Source of the DNA: Cordilura impudica
Lineage: Eukaryota; Arthropoda; Insecta; Diptera; Scathophagidae
NCBI GenBank assembly: GCA_963682025.1
Contig: OY821518.1
Span: 150,120,254-150,184,253 of the forward strand
Reading direction: 5' to 3'
Length of the DNA: 64,000 bases
Below the pieces are notes generated by a model that saw nothing but the letters and a program-made list of their open reading frames with translations, had not been told where the DNA came from and searched no databases. The translations under genes and the position numbers were made by a program. The number at the start of each line of letters is the position of its first letter. Position 1 is the stretch's first letter. Below, in pieces: positions 22,640-34,488 of the stretch.

Positions 22640-23322
22640 TTAAGGGGTGGTAGATTATAAAACCTTTTTCTGAATGCACAACATGTCGAGCGTGTTGTTT
22701 CAAAATTTTAAGTAAATCAGAGCAAAACTTAAGAAGATACAGCGTTTCCAGCGACCGGCCTCATACGGTATATAGTGTATAAATCAGTTTTTAAAAAACT
22801 TTAAACCGATTTTCTCGCAAATAAATGTTCGATGTCCGTGAACATCATAACTCAAAATCTACTTGACCGATTCTTTTGAAATTTTGGACACTATATCTAC
22901 ACATAAATCATCAGGTAACCACGAAAAAATTTTTTTAATTCTATTTTCTTCCTCATTTTTTAACAACAAATTCCCGAAATTGTATAGCAAAAACGTTTTT
23001 CACTTCAAAATTGCAGCAAAAAAAAAAATTGTAAAAACTCTGCGTCACTACCTCAGGAAACATGTCGCCTTTGAAACGCATTTCGATTTTTAAATTTCAC
23101 ATCATCCGGTAACGAGTTATGATGTTCACCGCAAAACAACAACGCCTCCGGAGACTCCCTGTCACGGACTTATTTATTAAAATTTTGAATTGAAAATTTT
23201 TTCAAAGATTCTTCAAATGTTATACTATAACGTATATATAATAATCCAACATTATTCATGTCTTCAAAAAAAATTATGAAAATACGACTTTTTAACTTTT
23301 AAAACCTTACCCCCCCCCTAAG
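22640..23322. mobile_element. Putative MITE with GGGG-rich inverted ends
   Basis: The left CCTTAAGGGGTGGTAGATTA and the right ACCTTACCCCCCCCCTAAG are approximate inverse complements. The interior (GTTCGATGTCCGTGAACATC, GAACATCATAACTCAAAAT, with GAGTTATGATGTTCACCG inverted further on) has more internal inverted repeats. A TTAA at the left and CTAA at the right hint at a piggyBac-like TTAA target, but the match is weak. Confidence 0.45.
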
Positions 23323-23381
23323 AAACTTTTAGGAACCTTGCTCTAAAGCGTTTTTTTCTATGCTATTCTATTTTTTTTTTA

Positions 23382-24027
23382 CAGCAAAATGGAGTTCGGT
23401 TATAACGAAATCGGCGAGACCGGCCAAATTAGTTAGACTAAGTTCGTTATAACCGTAGTATTTTTTTGTTTTGTCCGAAAGGTTTAAAAACTTTTTTTAG
23501 TTAAATAAGTTTATTTATTTTGATGCATTTTAAAAAGTCATAAATCATAAATTAAATTATTAAAAAGATACATATTAATAGTTTGCCTTAATAAGACTAC
23601 AATTACCGAGTTTCTATCAAAATAAAATATTTTTTTAAAATCATATAATATTAAAAACTCCTTATGTATAGAAGCAGAAAGCACAAAGCAAAGGTTGACT
23701 ACTGCCAAACTTTTATGAAAATATACACAAAAGGAACTTTTACAAAACTTCATTTGAAAATCGAAGTTTTTGTTTTGTATTAAAATTAAATTAAAATAAA
23801 ATTAAATTAAATTAAAATTATTTTTTTTAAATATATATAATATAGGAAAATTCTGAAATGGGGAAAAAAAATTGTTTGTTAAAGTCAAAAGTTTGATATA
23901 ACCACTGTTCGCTATAAGACAAACAATTTGTATGAAAAATGTGATTAAAACTCTTGGGACCGAAGAAATTCTTCGCTATAAACAAAAATTTATTGCAACC
24001 AGGGTTCGTTATAAGTGAACTCCATTG
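23382..24027. mobile_element. pogo-like MITE with TA duplication
   Basis: The left CAGCAAAATGGAGTTCGGTT plus ATAACGAA pairs with the right TTCGTTATAAGTGAACTCC plus ATTG. TA flanks both sides (23380-23381 and 24028-24029). Ends of the form CA..GGAGTTC..TTATAACGAA and a TA target are typical of Tc1/mariner-pogo elements. A further inverted copy, TTCGTTATAACC, sits at about 23443. No transposase was found in its 646 bp. Confidence 0.75.
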
Positions 24028-24071
24028 TATTAAATTTTAATAATTTTGGGAATCTCCAATCCCATCGCTTT

Positions 24072-24256
24072 ACCCGGCCTTCCCACGTTCAAGTCAAATT
24101 GATCACACATACAATAGTCAAAAAATTGTTAAGCAATTGTCCCATTGAAAAATTGAAAGAAAGAATTGAAACGTATGATTGTTTAGTAAAAAAGAGTAAA
24201 AAAGTATGAGTGCATTACAACCTGAAAGCCAAAAATTTAACGTGTGAAGGCCGGGT
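24072..24256. mobile_element. Short MITE (about 185 bp) with CCCGGCCTTC ends
   Basis: TTACCCGGCCTTCCCACGTT at the left and AACGTGTGAAGGCCGGGTAA at the right form a near-perfect inverted repeat about 20 bp long. The flanks TTA/TAA are part of the palindrome, so the target duplication is ambiguous. The Helitron at 24261 is immediately downstream. Confidence 0.6.
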
Positions 24257-24260
24257 AATA

Positions 24261-24879
24261 TCTAAAATATATTTACGCTTATCCATGACTCACTGACTGA
24301 CTGAGGGACTGACTGATTCTGTAACGCTGACCAAAACGATACGGTTCTAATTCCTAGGATTGATCTCGACCCAACCGACACCACATTACCTTTCATATTA
24401 AAACGCCGCCAGTTTCCAGTAATTCCTGCATACGCAATTACCATAAACAAGGCTCAAGGCCAGTCATTTGATTACGTTGGCATTAATTTGGAGACCGCGG
24501 TATTTTCACACGGCCAACTGTATGTGGCTTTGTCACATTCAAAAGTTGCAAGCCAAGTTAAGATACGTATTCAATCGAACCCACAGCAAGGAAAACTATT
24601 AAATGACCAACGATTTTTCACACGAAATATAGTTTTTCAAGAGATTCTAAATTGTAAAACTTTTTTGCCAAATATTTCTTATCTGTTTTGATACTTATGT
24701 ATACAATTTCTACAAACACAATCTTTTTTCATATGTACATATGTAACAATATAATTTTCAATTTACTACTATATTAAAAGAAATTTAATTTATTATAAAT
24801 TTTTCGTTTATTTAAATTTAAACTGCTTATTTTATTCATAATTTTTAAACGGGCGCCTAGGCGCCACACAATCAACTAG
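24261..24879 (+). mobile_element. Helitron deletion derivative with both ends
   Basis: The 5' end is A|TCTAAAATATATTTACGC. The 3' end is CTAG|T at 24876-24880, preceded by the hairpin GGCGCCTAGGCGCC (24852-24865) ten bases upstream. TC start, 3' hairpin, CTRR end and insertion between A and T without duplication are the classical Helitron structure. Only 619 bp remain, joining the 5' terminus directly to the helicase C-terminus and 3' end. Confidence 0.9.
24329..24691 (+). pseudogene. Helitron Rep/helicase, C-terminal helicase fragment
   Basis: The open frame runs from about 24335 to the TGA at 24689-24691. It reads IDLDPTDTTLPFILKRRQFP, then VIPAYAITINKAQGQSFDYV, then TAVFSHGQLYVALSHSK. This is the PIF1-type helicase end of Helitron proteins: motif V/VI with AITINKAQGQ and the GQLYVALSR-like block, here VALSHS with H replacing the usual arginine. 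The N-terminal Rep nuclease and helicase motifs I-IV are deleted. The reading is open but lacks a start, and the motif VI arginine change would disable ATP hydrolysis. It sits correctly oriented within the Helitron ends at 24261-24879. Confidence 0.9.
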
Positions 24880-25080
24880 TTGTTAATATTTAACTTTCCA
24901 ATTCCACACAATTAAATTTTTATAATAGTTTGCAAGTACATATATCAAAGAAACCATAGGTGGTTGTTATGTAATTCGATTCGAAAGACAAAACCACTCA
25001 GTTTCCGTTTCGAAAGTAAAATGGTATCATCTAATTGATTCGAATGTGTCACAGAGTTGTATTTATGTATAAAAGGGTAA

Positions 25081-25847
25081 TGCAGGCCATAGACGTTATG
25101 ACGGTTGGTACAACTTGGTTAGTAATCAAGTTGGGTGTTTTGCACACAAACGATACAACCTCATTGTACAACTTTATTTTGAAAAAAAAGTCATGTTGAG
25201 TTAACATGGTATCGCACATGTGCGCCTGAATCACGTTTGCCGACGGCAAATAAAACTCACGCACAATGTTTTTTTTTACTTGTGTTTTTATTTTTAAAAA
25301 TTATAAATTATATTTTAAAATTAATTTTCTTAAAATATCCTTTAAAAAGTTATGTCTTTTTTAAAAGTTTTTGTTTTATGTTTAAGAATTAAATTTAAAA
25401 ATCTACATTAGAACACAAAGATATTTATAAATAATTAATTGAATCGATATTTTTGTTCGAAGTAAATATCAGAGATGATAGTTAAATCATTAAAGATTAA
25501 TAAAAATATTAAATATTACAAGACATAAACACATAAATAATAAAATCATTTAGAGCCGCTATTACTTATATGAAAAATACAAGTCTAAATAGTTGATTTA
25601 AATTTTTTTTAATGATACCGGCAATCAATGATATGACGACCACTACGTACATAAACACAAAATAGAATGAAGTTGCATGAAATGCCCACAAGCTTTGCGA
25701 TCGAGTTGAACAACTTGCCAGAAAATCAAAAATTTTTGATTTTTCGTGCCACCAAGACACAACTTAATACAACGACCCCACAAACGTTGCAATCTCGTGC
25801 CCAACCTAATCAAGTTGTACCAACCGTCGCAACGTCCATGGCCTGCA
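25081..25847. mobile_element. Nested MITE with TGCAGGCCAT ends and TAA duplication
   Basis: The ends TGCAGGCCATAGACGTTATG and CGCAACGTCCATGGCCTGCA are inverse complements with few mismatches. Similarity continues inward through GACGGTTGGTACAACTTG. TAA is duplicated at 25078-25080 and 25848-25850. It is 767 bp with long (over 45 bp) inverted repeats, most likely another PIF/Harbinger family. Several CAACTT/AAGTTG palindromes lie inside. Confidence 0.85.
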
Positions 25848-26043
25848 TAAGAACAAGTGACGCCAAATTTTTTATCGGTTAAAAATTTAGCAGCACTTTG
25901 ATTTTAACGTCAATGTTGTCAGCACTTGTTGTTAAACGTCAAACTTAAAAACTAAAAATATAAAGAATAATGAAAAACGTTCATTTGAAAAGTTTATTTA
26001 AAAGTTTATTATTTATTTTTTAATTATTTCTTCAAACAACTCT

Positions 26044-26750
26044 TCAGGTTCTATCGATTTCAGACATAACTCTTATAGAATTTTCATGATGTGCTATTTC
26101 ATTATCGACTTGTTTTTGCAGAACACTGCCTTTATTTCGAGTGGTTTCTCTTTGACTTCGTCCATGTGGAGTATTATTTAAACTTTGCTCTGGAAGACTG
26201 AAACATGTTTCTTCACCAGCGATGTTGAAATATACCTCCATAGTGTCGTCATCCTCTTGATGTTGAACCGATCTGTTATTTACGAAATTTTGACTTGACG
26301 TTGTACCAGTTTTTTTATTTGAATTAGCGCCAAAACAAGAAGTTCCATCCGTGCCGCCCACAGCCTTATCTATAGCCAGCAATGTGACAACTTTTTCCTC
26401 AAGTTGTGTTAGGGAGCAAAATATACTTGGTCCACCTCCGGTACCTGAAATACATTTTCTGTTTTCCCGGTATTTTACCTTAATGTGGTTTTTATAAGTC
26501 TGCCCATATCTAGAAACATATTTGCATTTGAATATATTACTTATTGAAAATTGATTACTTTAAAACGTACTTTTTTCCATTTAGCGTAATCATGAGTTGG
26601 GATACCAGCGGCATCTAAATCCAGAGACAACTTCGTCCACAAGTCTCTTCACTAACTTTTAGCATTTGGTGGCCTTTTGCTAAATCGGGATGTTTTATCA
26701 TAAAATCTACCATTATTTCAAAGGTATTTGTTTTGTATTCATTTTTTTAT
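26044..26750 (-). pseudogene. Myb/SANT-like Harbinger accessory protein, frameshifted
   Basis: Minus strand from about 26750: DFMIKHPDLAKG, then a frame break, then LSLDLDAAGIPTHDYAKWKK and YGQTYKNHIKVKYRENRKCI. Next come SGTGGGPSIFCSLTQLEEKV and LLAIDKAVGGTDGTSCFGAN, then a Q/N/T-rich C-terminal half ending at 26044. The order F..KHP.LA..., G....D..KWKK, then GTGGGP....LT..EE matches the Myb/SANT-like DNA-binding proteins (Myb_DNA-bind_5 type) that accompany Harbinger transposases and promote their nuclear import and target binding. The frame is broken between the first and second helices (around 26640-26690). It lies inside the 24959-27085 ends. Host-domesticated relatives exist, so a host origin is a weaker alternative. 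Confidence 0.7.
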
Positions 26751-27085
26751 GTGATCCATTTTTTAAAGAATATTTTTCGATTTTCAAATTAGTGATTTAA
26801 GACTTTTTCATATATTTATTTATAATAATACTTACATTTGAAGCCTTCTTTATTTCTTCAACAACAAAATATCTTTCGAATAAGATACGAACGATAAAAA
26901 AGTATTTGAAGTATTAATTGCATTTACGAAAGGGTAATATTTGTTTTTTGTAAGGGGAAAAAAGTAGCCGGTTCGAAAATTATTTCCGTACGTTCGTAAA
27001 TTAATTTTCGAAAATCGTACTACAAAATACAATTTGTACGAATTCGTAAGTTTTTTCTTTCGAATCGAATTACATAACAACGCCC

Positions 27086-29480
27086 ATTTTCTTCTATAGT
27101 ACGATGTTCTAATGATGAATTACCAGCTATTGTTAATTTAAATAGATTTTGAAACCGATTTAAGTTTTTCCCCAATTTGGTTAAACAATATAATCGTCCT
27201 AATTTTAGAACTTAACAGGGAAATATCACATCTTTACCCTCCTTCAACAGCCCAAAGTCATAAGAATTTTCATCTGACGATATTGTGACGCATATTATTA
27301 TTTGTAAAAGTTTTAATTTCATTGATATTTTCATAATATTTGAAGAGCTGTAGGTATATTTATACTAATCAATTACCAAACCCTCCAATTATAATAGGTA
27401 TTACTATAAAAAAAATTATAATAGATGCATGAGCTGTTACAATTACGTTACATCTTTCGTCTTCAATTTCAGCATACTTTTTTTTTGATATTTTTTATAT
27501 TTTCAATTTTAATACTTTCTCCCAATTTAATAGATTTTCTCATTGACGTTACACAACATAGTTTTTCCAATTGTGGACAAAAGGTGGACAATATGGGGCA
27601 TATATAAAAATTTTTTGGAGGTCGAGTAGAATCGACCGGTATAGTCAAATATTCGAAATCTTTGCAAGGATTTTGAAAAATAAGTAAAAAAAAAAATTTC
27701 ATATAGAAACAATCTATCAACTATAACATAATTATTACAATGTTCAATAAATTCACTGATGAAGGCCGAAATGGCAGAAACAGGTCTGATTAAGAATACA
27801 GAGTAGTTATGAATTTTCGAAATATATGCTATCCTTTTCTGTACCACGCACCATTAAAATAAATTTTAAATTTAGCAACTATTTTTCCCCGGTACGGGGT
27901 ATGAATCAAAAATTTCTGGAGGTCGAGCAGAATCAATTGGTATATGTCATATATATAGGAAATCATCGGAGGAGTGGAGAAATTTGATTTGTAAAATGTC
28001 ATAATGAATTTACATATAATGTGATTTATTATTGTATCAAAATATTGAAGTACGTAGGCATGTCTTTGTTATTTGATTGATTATATTTTGGTTTTTGTGT
28101 AAGTTCTTAAATTCTACTTGAAAAATATTAACATATTTGGATAAAAATCTTTGGATAACTTCGCAGACGTTTATTTAAATTATTAGAACTAAACATACCC
28201 GCTTTAATAAAAACTGAACAACTAATGTTTTATAAGCAAAATAAAAATATTACATTAAATGTTAAAAAAATTTTTACTTACCATAAAATGGAATTATTAG
28301 TAAAAAAATTTGCTTGCTCACAATGCTATTAAAACTTTTTAAAGGGTTTTTTTTTTCTATTTAAACAAATTTTTTTAACTTTTCGAAGAATAAAAAAAAG
28401 AAGTCTTATTTATTTATACATAAATAATACAGAAATAAATATTCATTTATTTTTTTACTTTGAATCTATAAGGAACTGAACGCTAATAATGAATATTTGT
28501 TGTTTAACTATACACAGACAATTCCTCTTAAACGAAAAAAAAACGTTTAATGATAATTTAAATATTAAAAACCGGTTTTACATTTCACTTCTTTTTTGTT
28601 TTTTTTTTCGTTCTCTTCTCGTCTAAATAAATGTACATATATTTTTTAAAAATATTTATCCACTGATCGACGTTAGTTGATCACGCAAACAAATCATTTT
28701 ATACGAAAAAATAAGAAGAATAACAACAAATTTTTTTTAGAGAGCGAGACGGTGACGTTTTTTGGGAAATCCCGGATTTTATGCGCTTCTACTGAACGAA
28801 CGTTATCATTAATATATATGTATTTGTAAAGTTTTGTATTCGATGCGATCATCAACATCATCGTTTAGACGTCAACGTTTACGATTGTATGTTGCATGGT
28901 TGCCAATATATTGCAGTAAATATTGAAGTACTCTGTTGGCTACCTACATCGATGTTTGCTAAAAAATTAATTTTTAAAATGGATTTCACATTAAATCTAT
29001 AAATTTTTCAGAAAAATGTTATAATACGAAATGTCAATAAAAATTATTTTCAATGCATAGCTATTTCCAATTCACAAATAAAAAAAATGCATAATCATCA
29101 GATCTCCAAACTGATAATTTAATCCCCATATTCAAAAGTAAATCCATTGACTGGCAACTCTCGTATATTGAGAAATATAAATGAGACAGAGCAAAAATAG
29201 TTCAGTTTTATTTATTCCAGTGTTACCGCTTCCCGCGCTTTTATTAAACAAACGGGTTAATTTTAGTTATCATATATTTTTTAACTTTAAATTTGCAAGT
29301 TTATATATTTGTAATATATTGGATTAACCTAATATTGTTGATTTAAATACATTTAAAAAATATACCATCCCACCCTTAAGATTGTCCTAATAAAAACGCA
29401 CACCGGCGTTGCAAGATTATATGTGAATCTTGATAAAATTTAGTACGTGTGTTTCTTATATCCACAAATCGGCAGTCCAA
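27086..29480. other. Long AT-rich stretch, no recognised gene
   Basis: Overlapping short frames near 27425-27847 on both strands do not resemble known proteins and show no splice or motif support. A partial similarity exists between GGAGGTCGAGTAGAATCGAC (about 27618) and GGAGGTCGAGCAGAATCAAT (about 27919), suggesting an old duplicated repeat. I see nothing else supportable. Confidence 0.4.
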
Positions 29481-29483
29481 AAA

Positions 29484-29597
29484 TAAACAAGGAGTTTTTC
29501 TAATACATATAGTTACAAATTTTAAATATTTTACCAAAAATAAACAAGGAGTTTTTCTAATACATATAGTTACAAATTTTAAATATTTTACCCAAAA
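29484..29597 (+). repeat. Two-copy tandem duplication, period 57 bp
   Basis: TAAACAAGGAGTTTTTCTAA plus TACATATAGTTACAAATTTT is repeated exactly at 29484 and 29541, offset 57 bp (19 codons). The identity suggests a recent event. It lies in a degenerate AT-rich area with no recognised gene. Confidence 0.9.
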
Positions 29598-31060
29598 TTG
29601 GTTTGAATATGTTTCGAACTCTTTTGACCTCATTAAACGTGGTATTTATATATTTCATTTTTATTTCTTAACCATACTCTTTTCCGAAACTCATGCCATA
29701 GGATATCGTATAGCCGGCCTAGACTAACTGGTTTAACAAAAAAAAAAAAATCGTTCTACTTTTTAATTTTGTGTTATATTACAAAAAAAAAAAAATCAGT
29801 TTTTTTATTCAATTGCTGGCAGCCCAATTTTATATGGATGATGGATCATTTTGTTGAGAAAATAAGTTGTGTTAATATATGGATTAATCACTTTTTTATT
29901 GAGTTTACTTTTTATTTGTATTGAATTCTTTTATTTTGATTGAGGGAAATGTATACATTCAAATATAAAATTTTCCTTTCTCACTTTTTAAATTTTTTTA
30001 AAACTTTAGCGAATTTGTGCATACAACTTTACGTAAATTAAATTATAAGCCATTACATTCGTCGCAATAAATGACATTTTAATCGCGTATATATTCCCTG
30101 ACATTTCAAAATAATGAATAACAAAAAGACGCATAAACCGACATTTCAACACTTACAATAAATAACACAACATACTAATGAAAGATTTAATAATAATTCA
30201 ATATTCATACACAATTGGTAAAACACAAAGACATGTTACTACGCACAATAAACCCGTTTAAAGTCCGCTTTTCACCACGATTTATATACCACGAAAGCTA
30301 AATACTGACTAACAAACGAGAGAAAAGAGTACAAATAAGCAACACTTGCTCATAGGTATTAATTAGTTAAAATATTTATCAACGATGTTTATACGATCAT
30401 TTCGCTCTTAGCCGTTAAATAGTGTTGCCATCGGCGAAACATAAAATTACGCAGTTATAGCTAAAAAATTATCCAAAATCACTTGAAAACCACAAAAAGT
30501 AAATACACAGACACCATGGTAGAATATTTTTGTTCCTCTATTAATCTGGCATATATAAAATTTTTGTAATATCTATACAAATAGCTAGCAACCTATAATT
30601 TGCACATTAAAAAAAAAGAACCCTTTGATTGGAGAGGAAGTAATCAGGAACTACGTTTGAATTGTCTGAAACCGACTGTATAGTATGCCAAAAAGTGTAA
30701 ATAACTAGTTCTTAACTACGGCTGGGACTGTGTTTTTTTTTTTCATATTTATATCGTCAATCTATGGAGAATTTCGTTATACTAAATTTTGTCATTTGTA
30801 ACATTTAAGAGAAATTTATGGAAATAAATTGTAATCAGTACAAGTCACACTTTTTCTGTAAAATTGTTTTGACGGTGCCATTAAAATCTCAAGAAATTTC
30901 ATAAGCATAAGGTGTCAACATCAAAGCCAGCACAACTTGTCGAGCACTACCTGATAACATTAAAAAGCGACGGCAAGACTTTCAGAAAAATCAAAATAAA
31001 GCAAATTTATTCAGAAATAATATGGTTTTAGATAAAACAAGTAAAATTATACGATACACT
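29598..31060. other. Unassigned sequence with a repeat relic
   Basis: GGATATCGTATAGCCGGCCT followed by AGACTAACTGG at 29700-29731 resembles an inverse, worn family-2 start (GTCGGTCTAGACCGAC). Apart from this no feature can be supported. Confidence 0.35.
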
Positions 31061-31340
31061 AAACCATGAGTTTCGAGAAATGGTTATAGATCTAACTTTG
31101 CTGAGATCATAATATATGAGAGGCATTGTTATTAATTTGTGCCTTGCACAGATGAACAAATTCATATCGAATTCTATTTTTCTATGGGGACTAGCCCAAA
31201 AAATTTATCGATCAGGTCGATATTTGGTAAAGTCACTTATTTTACTCAAAAACATATATAAAAAAAAAAAAAAACATAGAGAGGGATTAAAGCAATATTT
31301 TTTTTTAGCAGTTTTATATGGGACCTATGATTAAAATTAT
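31061..31340 (+). repeat. Worn family-2 fragment
   Basis: TCATATCGAATTCTATTTTT, CTATGGGGACTAGCCCAAAA and GGTCGATATTTGGTAAAGTC match the interior of the family-2 copies near 33765-33840 with many substitutions. Both termini are missing. Confidence 0.55.
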
Positions 31341-32094
31341 TCTACAGGGTTTAGTTTTTGACCGGACCCCCACCCCATTGAGCATTTTTGGGGCATCTCG
31401 ACCTGCAAATAAGGAAAAAGCAAGGACTTCCCAAAGCAGCATCAATGGAGGAATGACACAAAATCCATAAGGTAACTCTTATTATAATGAAAAGACACAT
31501 TTTAAGAACACGTACACTTTTAAGAAAAATATTTTTTAAGCCTCTGTTCGAATCTACATATTCTGCATTTGAAGATTATTCTATCAGAAAGATACAAATA
31601 GTACCACAGCCCATTTTTGGCCGGTTTTGCCCTCTTAACGTTTAGATTCGCATAAAATTCCCTTCTAGCTGATGTTTGATTGAATCTGCATACCACATTT
31701 AATATTCGTATAATCATTTGTTTAGAAGATACGATTTGTCCTCGCCATTTGTTTAGGATGTTTCCCCCTTTTTGGACGGTTTTAAAACTCGAAATTTCAA
31801 AAATCACTTCTCAGTAGATTTTTACGCTGTCACGTGAACATGCATAAAAATATTATATTAATTTACGTTAAATTTATAGATATTTAAAATTTTTTCAAAT
31901 AAACAATTTGTATATGAAAACTCAAATAAAGCTTTCGAGCTTCGTGTAAATGCGGTTATGTTTATTTTTAATATTTTAATAATTGGCGCAATATTACTGT
32001 AAAATACATTTATGAAAATTTTTAAATTCTGGTATAATTTTTTTTTTTTTTAATATCAGACAACTTAAACTGACAACTTCAAATTACAGTCGGA
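31341..32094. other. Unassigned sequence
   Basis: A 95-codon minus-strand frame (31520-31807) is present but I recognise no domain. Its composition does not separate it clearly from noncoding sequence. Confidence 0.35.
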
Positions 32095-32200
32095 AGATCA
32101 TTTCAGAATAGTAAAAACAATAAGGGGAAAATGTGACTGTCTTGCGGAACGCCAGAACTAACACTTACAATCTTAGATTAAATTTTGAGTTCTAAATGTA
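32095..32200 (-). pseudogene. Non-LTR reverse transcriptase fragment (SGVPQ motif)
   Basis: Minus strand reads VSVSSGVPQDSHFPLIVF, matching the SGVPQGS.LGPLLF block of retrotransposon RTs with losses. Orientation and family agree with the RT piece at 34489-34912. The two are probably parts of one element separated by family-2 insertions and deletions. Confidence 0.6.
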
Positions 32201-32316
32201 AGGTACGATTTGATCCACAAAATAATAGATACAGGTATGTCAATGAATCTTATACCTGATTTCCACTATGTCATATAAACTGACAACAAACAATTGCCTC
32301 AAGTGGCATCTCGTAA

Positions 32317-32964
32317 TTATACCCTATACCACTATAACAACCAACAACCAAACAAAAATATTTGACCTAGACCCATCTTTAAGTATACCGATCGAATCAG
32401 AATCACTTTCTGAGTTGATTTAACAATGTCCGTCCGTACGTCCGTCTGTGTGTCCATGTAAACCTTGTAATCAAACTGCAGGTCGCAAATATGAATATAT
32501 TTTGATGAAATTTGGTATGTAAGCTTTTATCGGCCATGGGATGAACGCTATTGAAATTGGTGAGAATCGGTCCATGTTCAGACCTAGCCCCCATGCAAAT
32601 GACAACTCCAAGTCATAGGCCCCATATAGAGCTGCTTCCCGATCTTCACTTAAATCTATTAAAAAACAAAAATATTGCACTGATTCATCTCAAATTTTGT
32701 TTGTATATATTTTCGCAAAATACAAGAGACTTTACCAACCATGATCAGGATCGGTCCATTTTTGGACCTAGTCCCCATATAGACATAGCATCCGATATGA
32801 ACTTTTTCATATCTGCAGCCAAAAAAATTAATAAAAATGCCACTCAAAATTGGTTTATGCTTATTTTCTATATCCAATTAGTTGGGCCTAAGAGATAGGG
32901 TCTCTAAACGTATGGTATATGGTATCGTAGAGTCGGTCTAGACCGACTTTAATTTTCTTATTTG
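32317..32964 (-). mobile_element. Family-2 hairpin-ended repeat, inverse copy
   Basis: It starts with the inverse 3' end TTATACCCTATACCACTATA and ends with GGTATCGTAGAGTCGGTCTA plus GACCGACTTTAATTTTCTTA, the inverse 5' end. The interior has GTCCGTCCGTACGTCCGTCT and CATATAGAGCTGCTTCCCGA. Short open frames on both strands recur in every copy but shift freely, so I do not call them coding. Confidence 0.8.
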
Positions 32965-33604
32965 GTTTTTATTAATTACGGTTGCATTACATTTTATAAA
33001 CTAACAAAAATCCGACCGTCGCACAGTGGCTGAAAATTGTTTTTCATATTAGTAATTCTTTTTCTAGTGGGTAGATATTAAGGTGAACTTGAGCCTCAGT
33101 AGTTTTTAAGAAATTCTAGGTCAAAGTTGAACTTTTAATTTTTTTTAACTTTTAGCGTGAAATATGGGTTTTTATTTTTTTTATTTATTAAAAAATGTCG
33201 TATTTGGATTTTAATAATAGTTACAAGCATTTTTTGTAATAATGGGATTTTTTTATGTCAAAAAAATTTGTACACTGAAAAAAAAAGTAGAATCAACTGG
33301 AAATTTTGCTATTACTACTGAAAAATTATAAATTTTTTGCTGTCAAATTTGCAAATTTGTTTACAATCAAAGAATATTTCCACTTAAAAAAACATTATTA
33401 ATGTTATCTAATAGTCTTGCTATTACTACAGAAAAATGTATAATTTTTTGCTGTCAAATTTGTTAATTTTTGCAAAATAAATATGCTGAACATTATCGCA
33501 ATGATTCTGATTTTCATATGACAATAAGGGTTTTTATTTTTTGAATCTTTCTTATATATTAAAACATTTCATACATACATATGTGGGTAAAAAACCTTTT
33601 AAAA
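32965..33604. other. Unassigned sequence with a local repeat
   Basis: GCTATTACTACTGAAAAATT plus ATAAATTTTTTGCTGTCAAA near 33308 recurs as GCTATTACTACAGAAAAATG plus TATAATTTTTTGCTGTCAAA near 33419, a direct duplication about 110 bp apart. Nothing else was recognised. Confidence 0.45.
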
Positions 33605-34300
33605 ACAAGTAAGAAAATTATATTCGGTCTAGACCGACTATACGTTACCCTGTACCATGCGTTTACAGACTCTATCCCTTAGATGCAACTAATTGGATAT
33701 AGAAAATAAGCATAAACCAATTATGAGTGGCATTTTTATTATTTTTTTGGTTGCAGATATGAAAAAGTTCATATCGGATGCTATGTCTATATGGGGACTA
33801 GGTCGAAAAATGGACCGATCCTGACCATATTTGGTAAAGTCACTTATATTTTCAAAAAATATATACAAACCAAATTTGATAAAAATCTGTGCAATATTTT
33901 TTTGTTTTTTGATAGATTTAAGTGAAGATCGGGAAGCAGCTCTATATGGGGCCTACGACTAAGAATTGTCCTATAAGGATTATTATTGAACTACTGATAA
34001 ATGGATGTAATAAAGACATACAAACCCAAGTTGACTGAGAGCTATATGATAATTTGGATCTTATGGCAATTTATGTCGATTTCATAGTGGTCATTTGTAT
34101 GGGGACTAGGTCTGGACATGGACCGATTCTCACTAATTTCAATAGCATTCATCCTATGGCCGATAAAGGCTTACATACCAAATTTCATAAAAAAAATATT
34201 TATATTTGCGACCTGTCGTTTGATTTCAAGGTTTAAATGGACACACAGACGGACGGATGGACGGACATTGCTAAATCGACTCAATAAGTGATTTTGACAG
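33605..34300 (+). mobile_element. Family-2 repeat, forward copy lacking its 3' end
   Basis: It begins ACAAGTAAGAAAATTATATT and CGGTCTAGACCG, then TACGTTACCCTGTACCATGC. It ends near CAGACGGACGGATGGACGGA and CATTGCTAAATCGACTC. The usual GGTATAGGGTATAA terminus is missing. Confidence 0.75.
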
Positions 34301-34488
34301 CATGCCACGGCAATAGTTTAACCTTATTTTTTGGCTACATTAATTTGGATATATTAGCTACAAAATGGAGTTAAAATTTTAAAAATCGGTGAAAAAAATT
34401 GGACTTTTGGCCAATGAAATCAAAATTTCAGCCACAGTGGGTCGAACAAAACCAAATTACCAATATGTTGGCAATTTAATATTAGATG

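Larger units (their letters stand above)
24959..27085 (-). mobile_element. Harbinger-type element carrying the Myb-like gene only
   Basis: The outer inverted ends are GGTGGTTGTTATGTAATTCG plus ATTCGAAAG at the left and CTTTCGAATCGAATTACATA plus ACAACGCCC at the right. The flanking 3-mers ATA and ATT agree at 2 of 3 positions. Inside is a Myb/SANT-like gene relic on the minus strand and another MITE (25081-25847). Known PIF/Harbinger elements encode a transposase and a separate Myb-like protein. Here only the latter is seen, so the element is non-autonomous. Confidence 0.7.

Noticed and set aside
24851..24866. GGGCGCCTAGGCGCC palindrome as a terminator or operator
   Set aside because: Its position ten bases before CTAG|T at the end of helicase sequence makes it the Helitron 3' hairpin.
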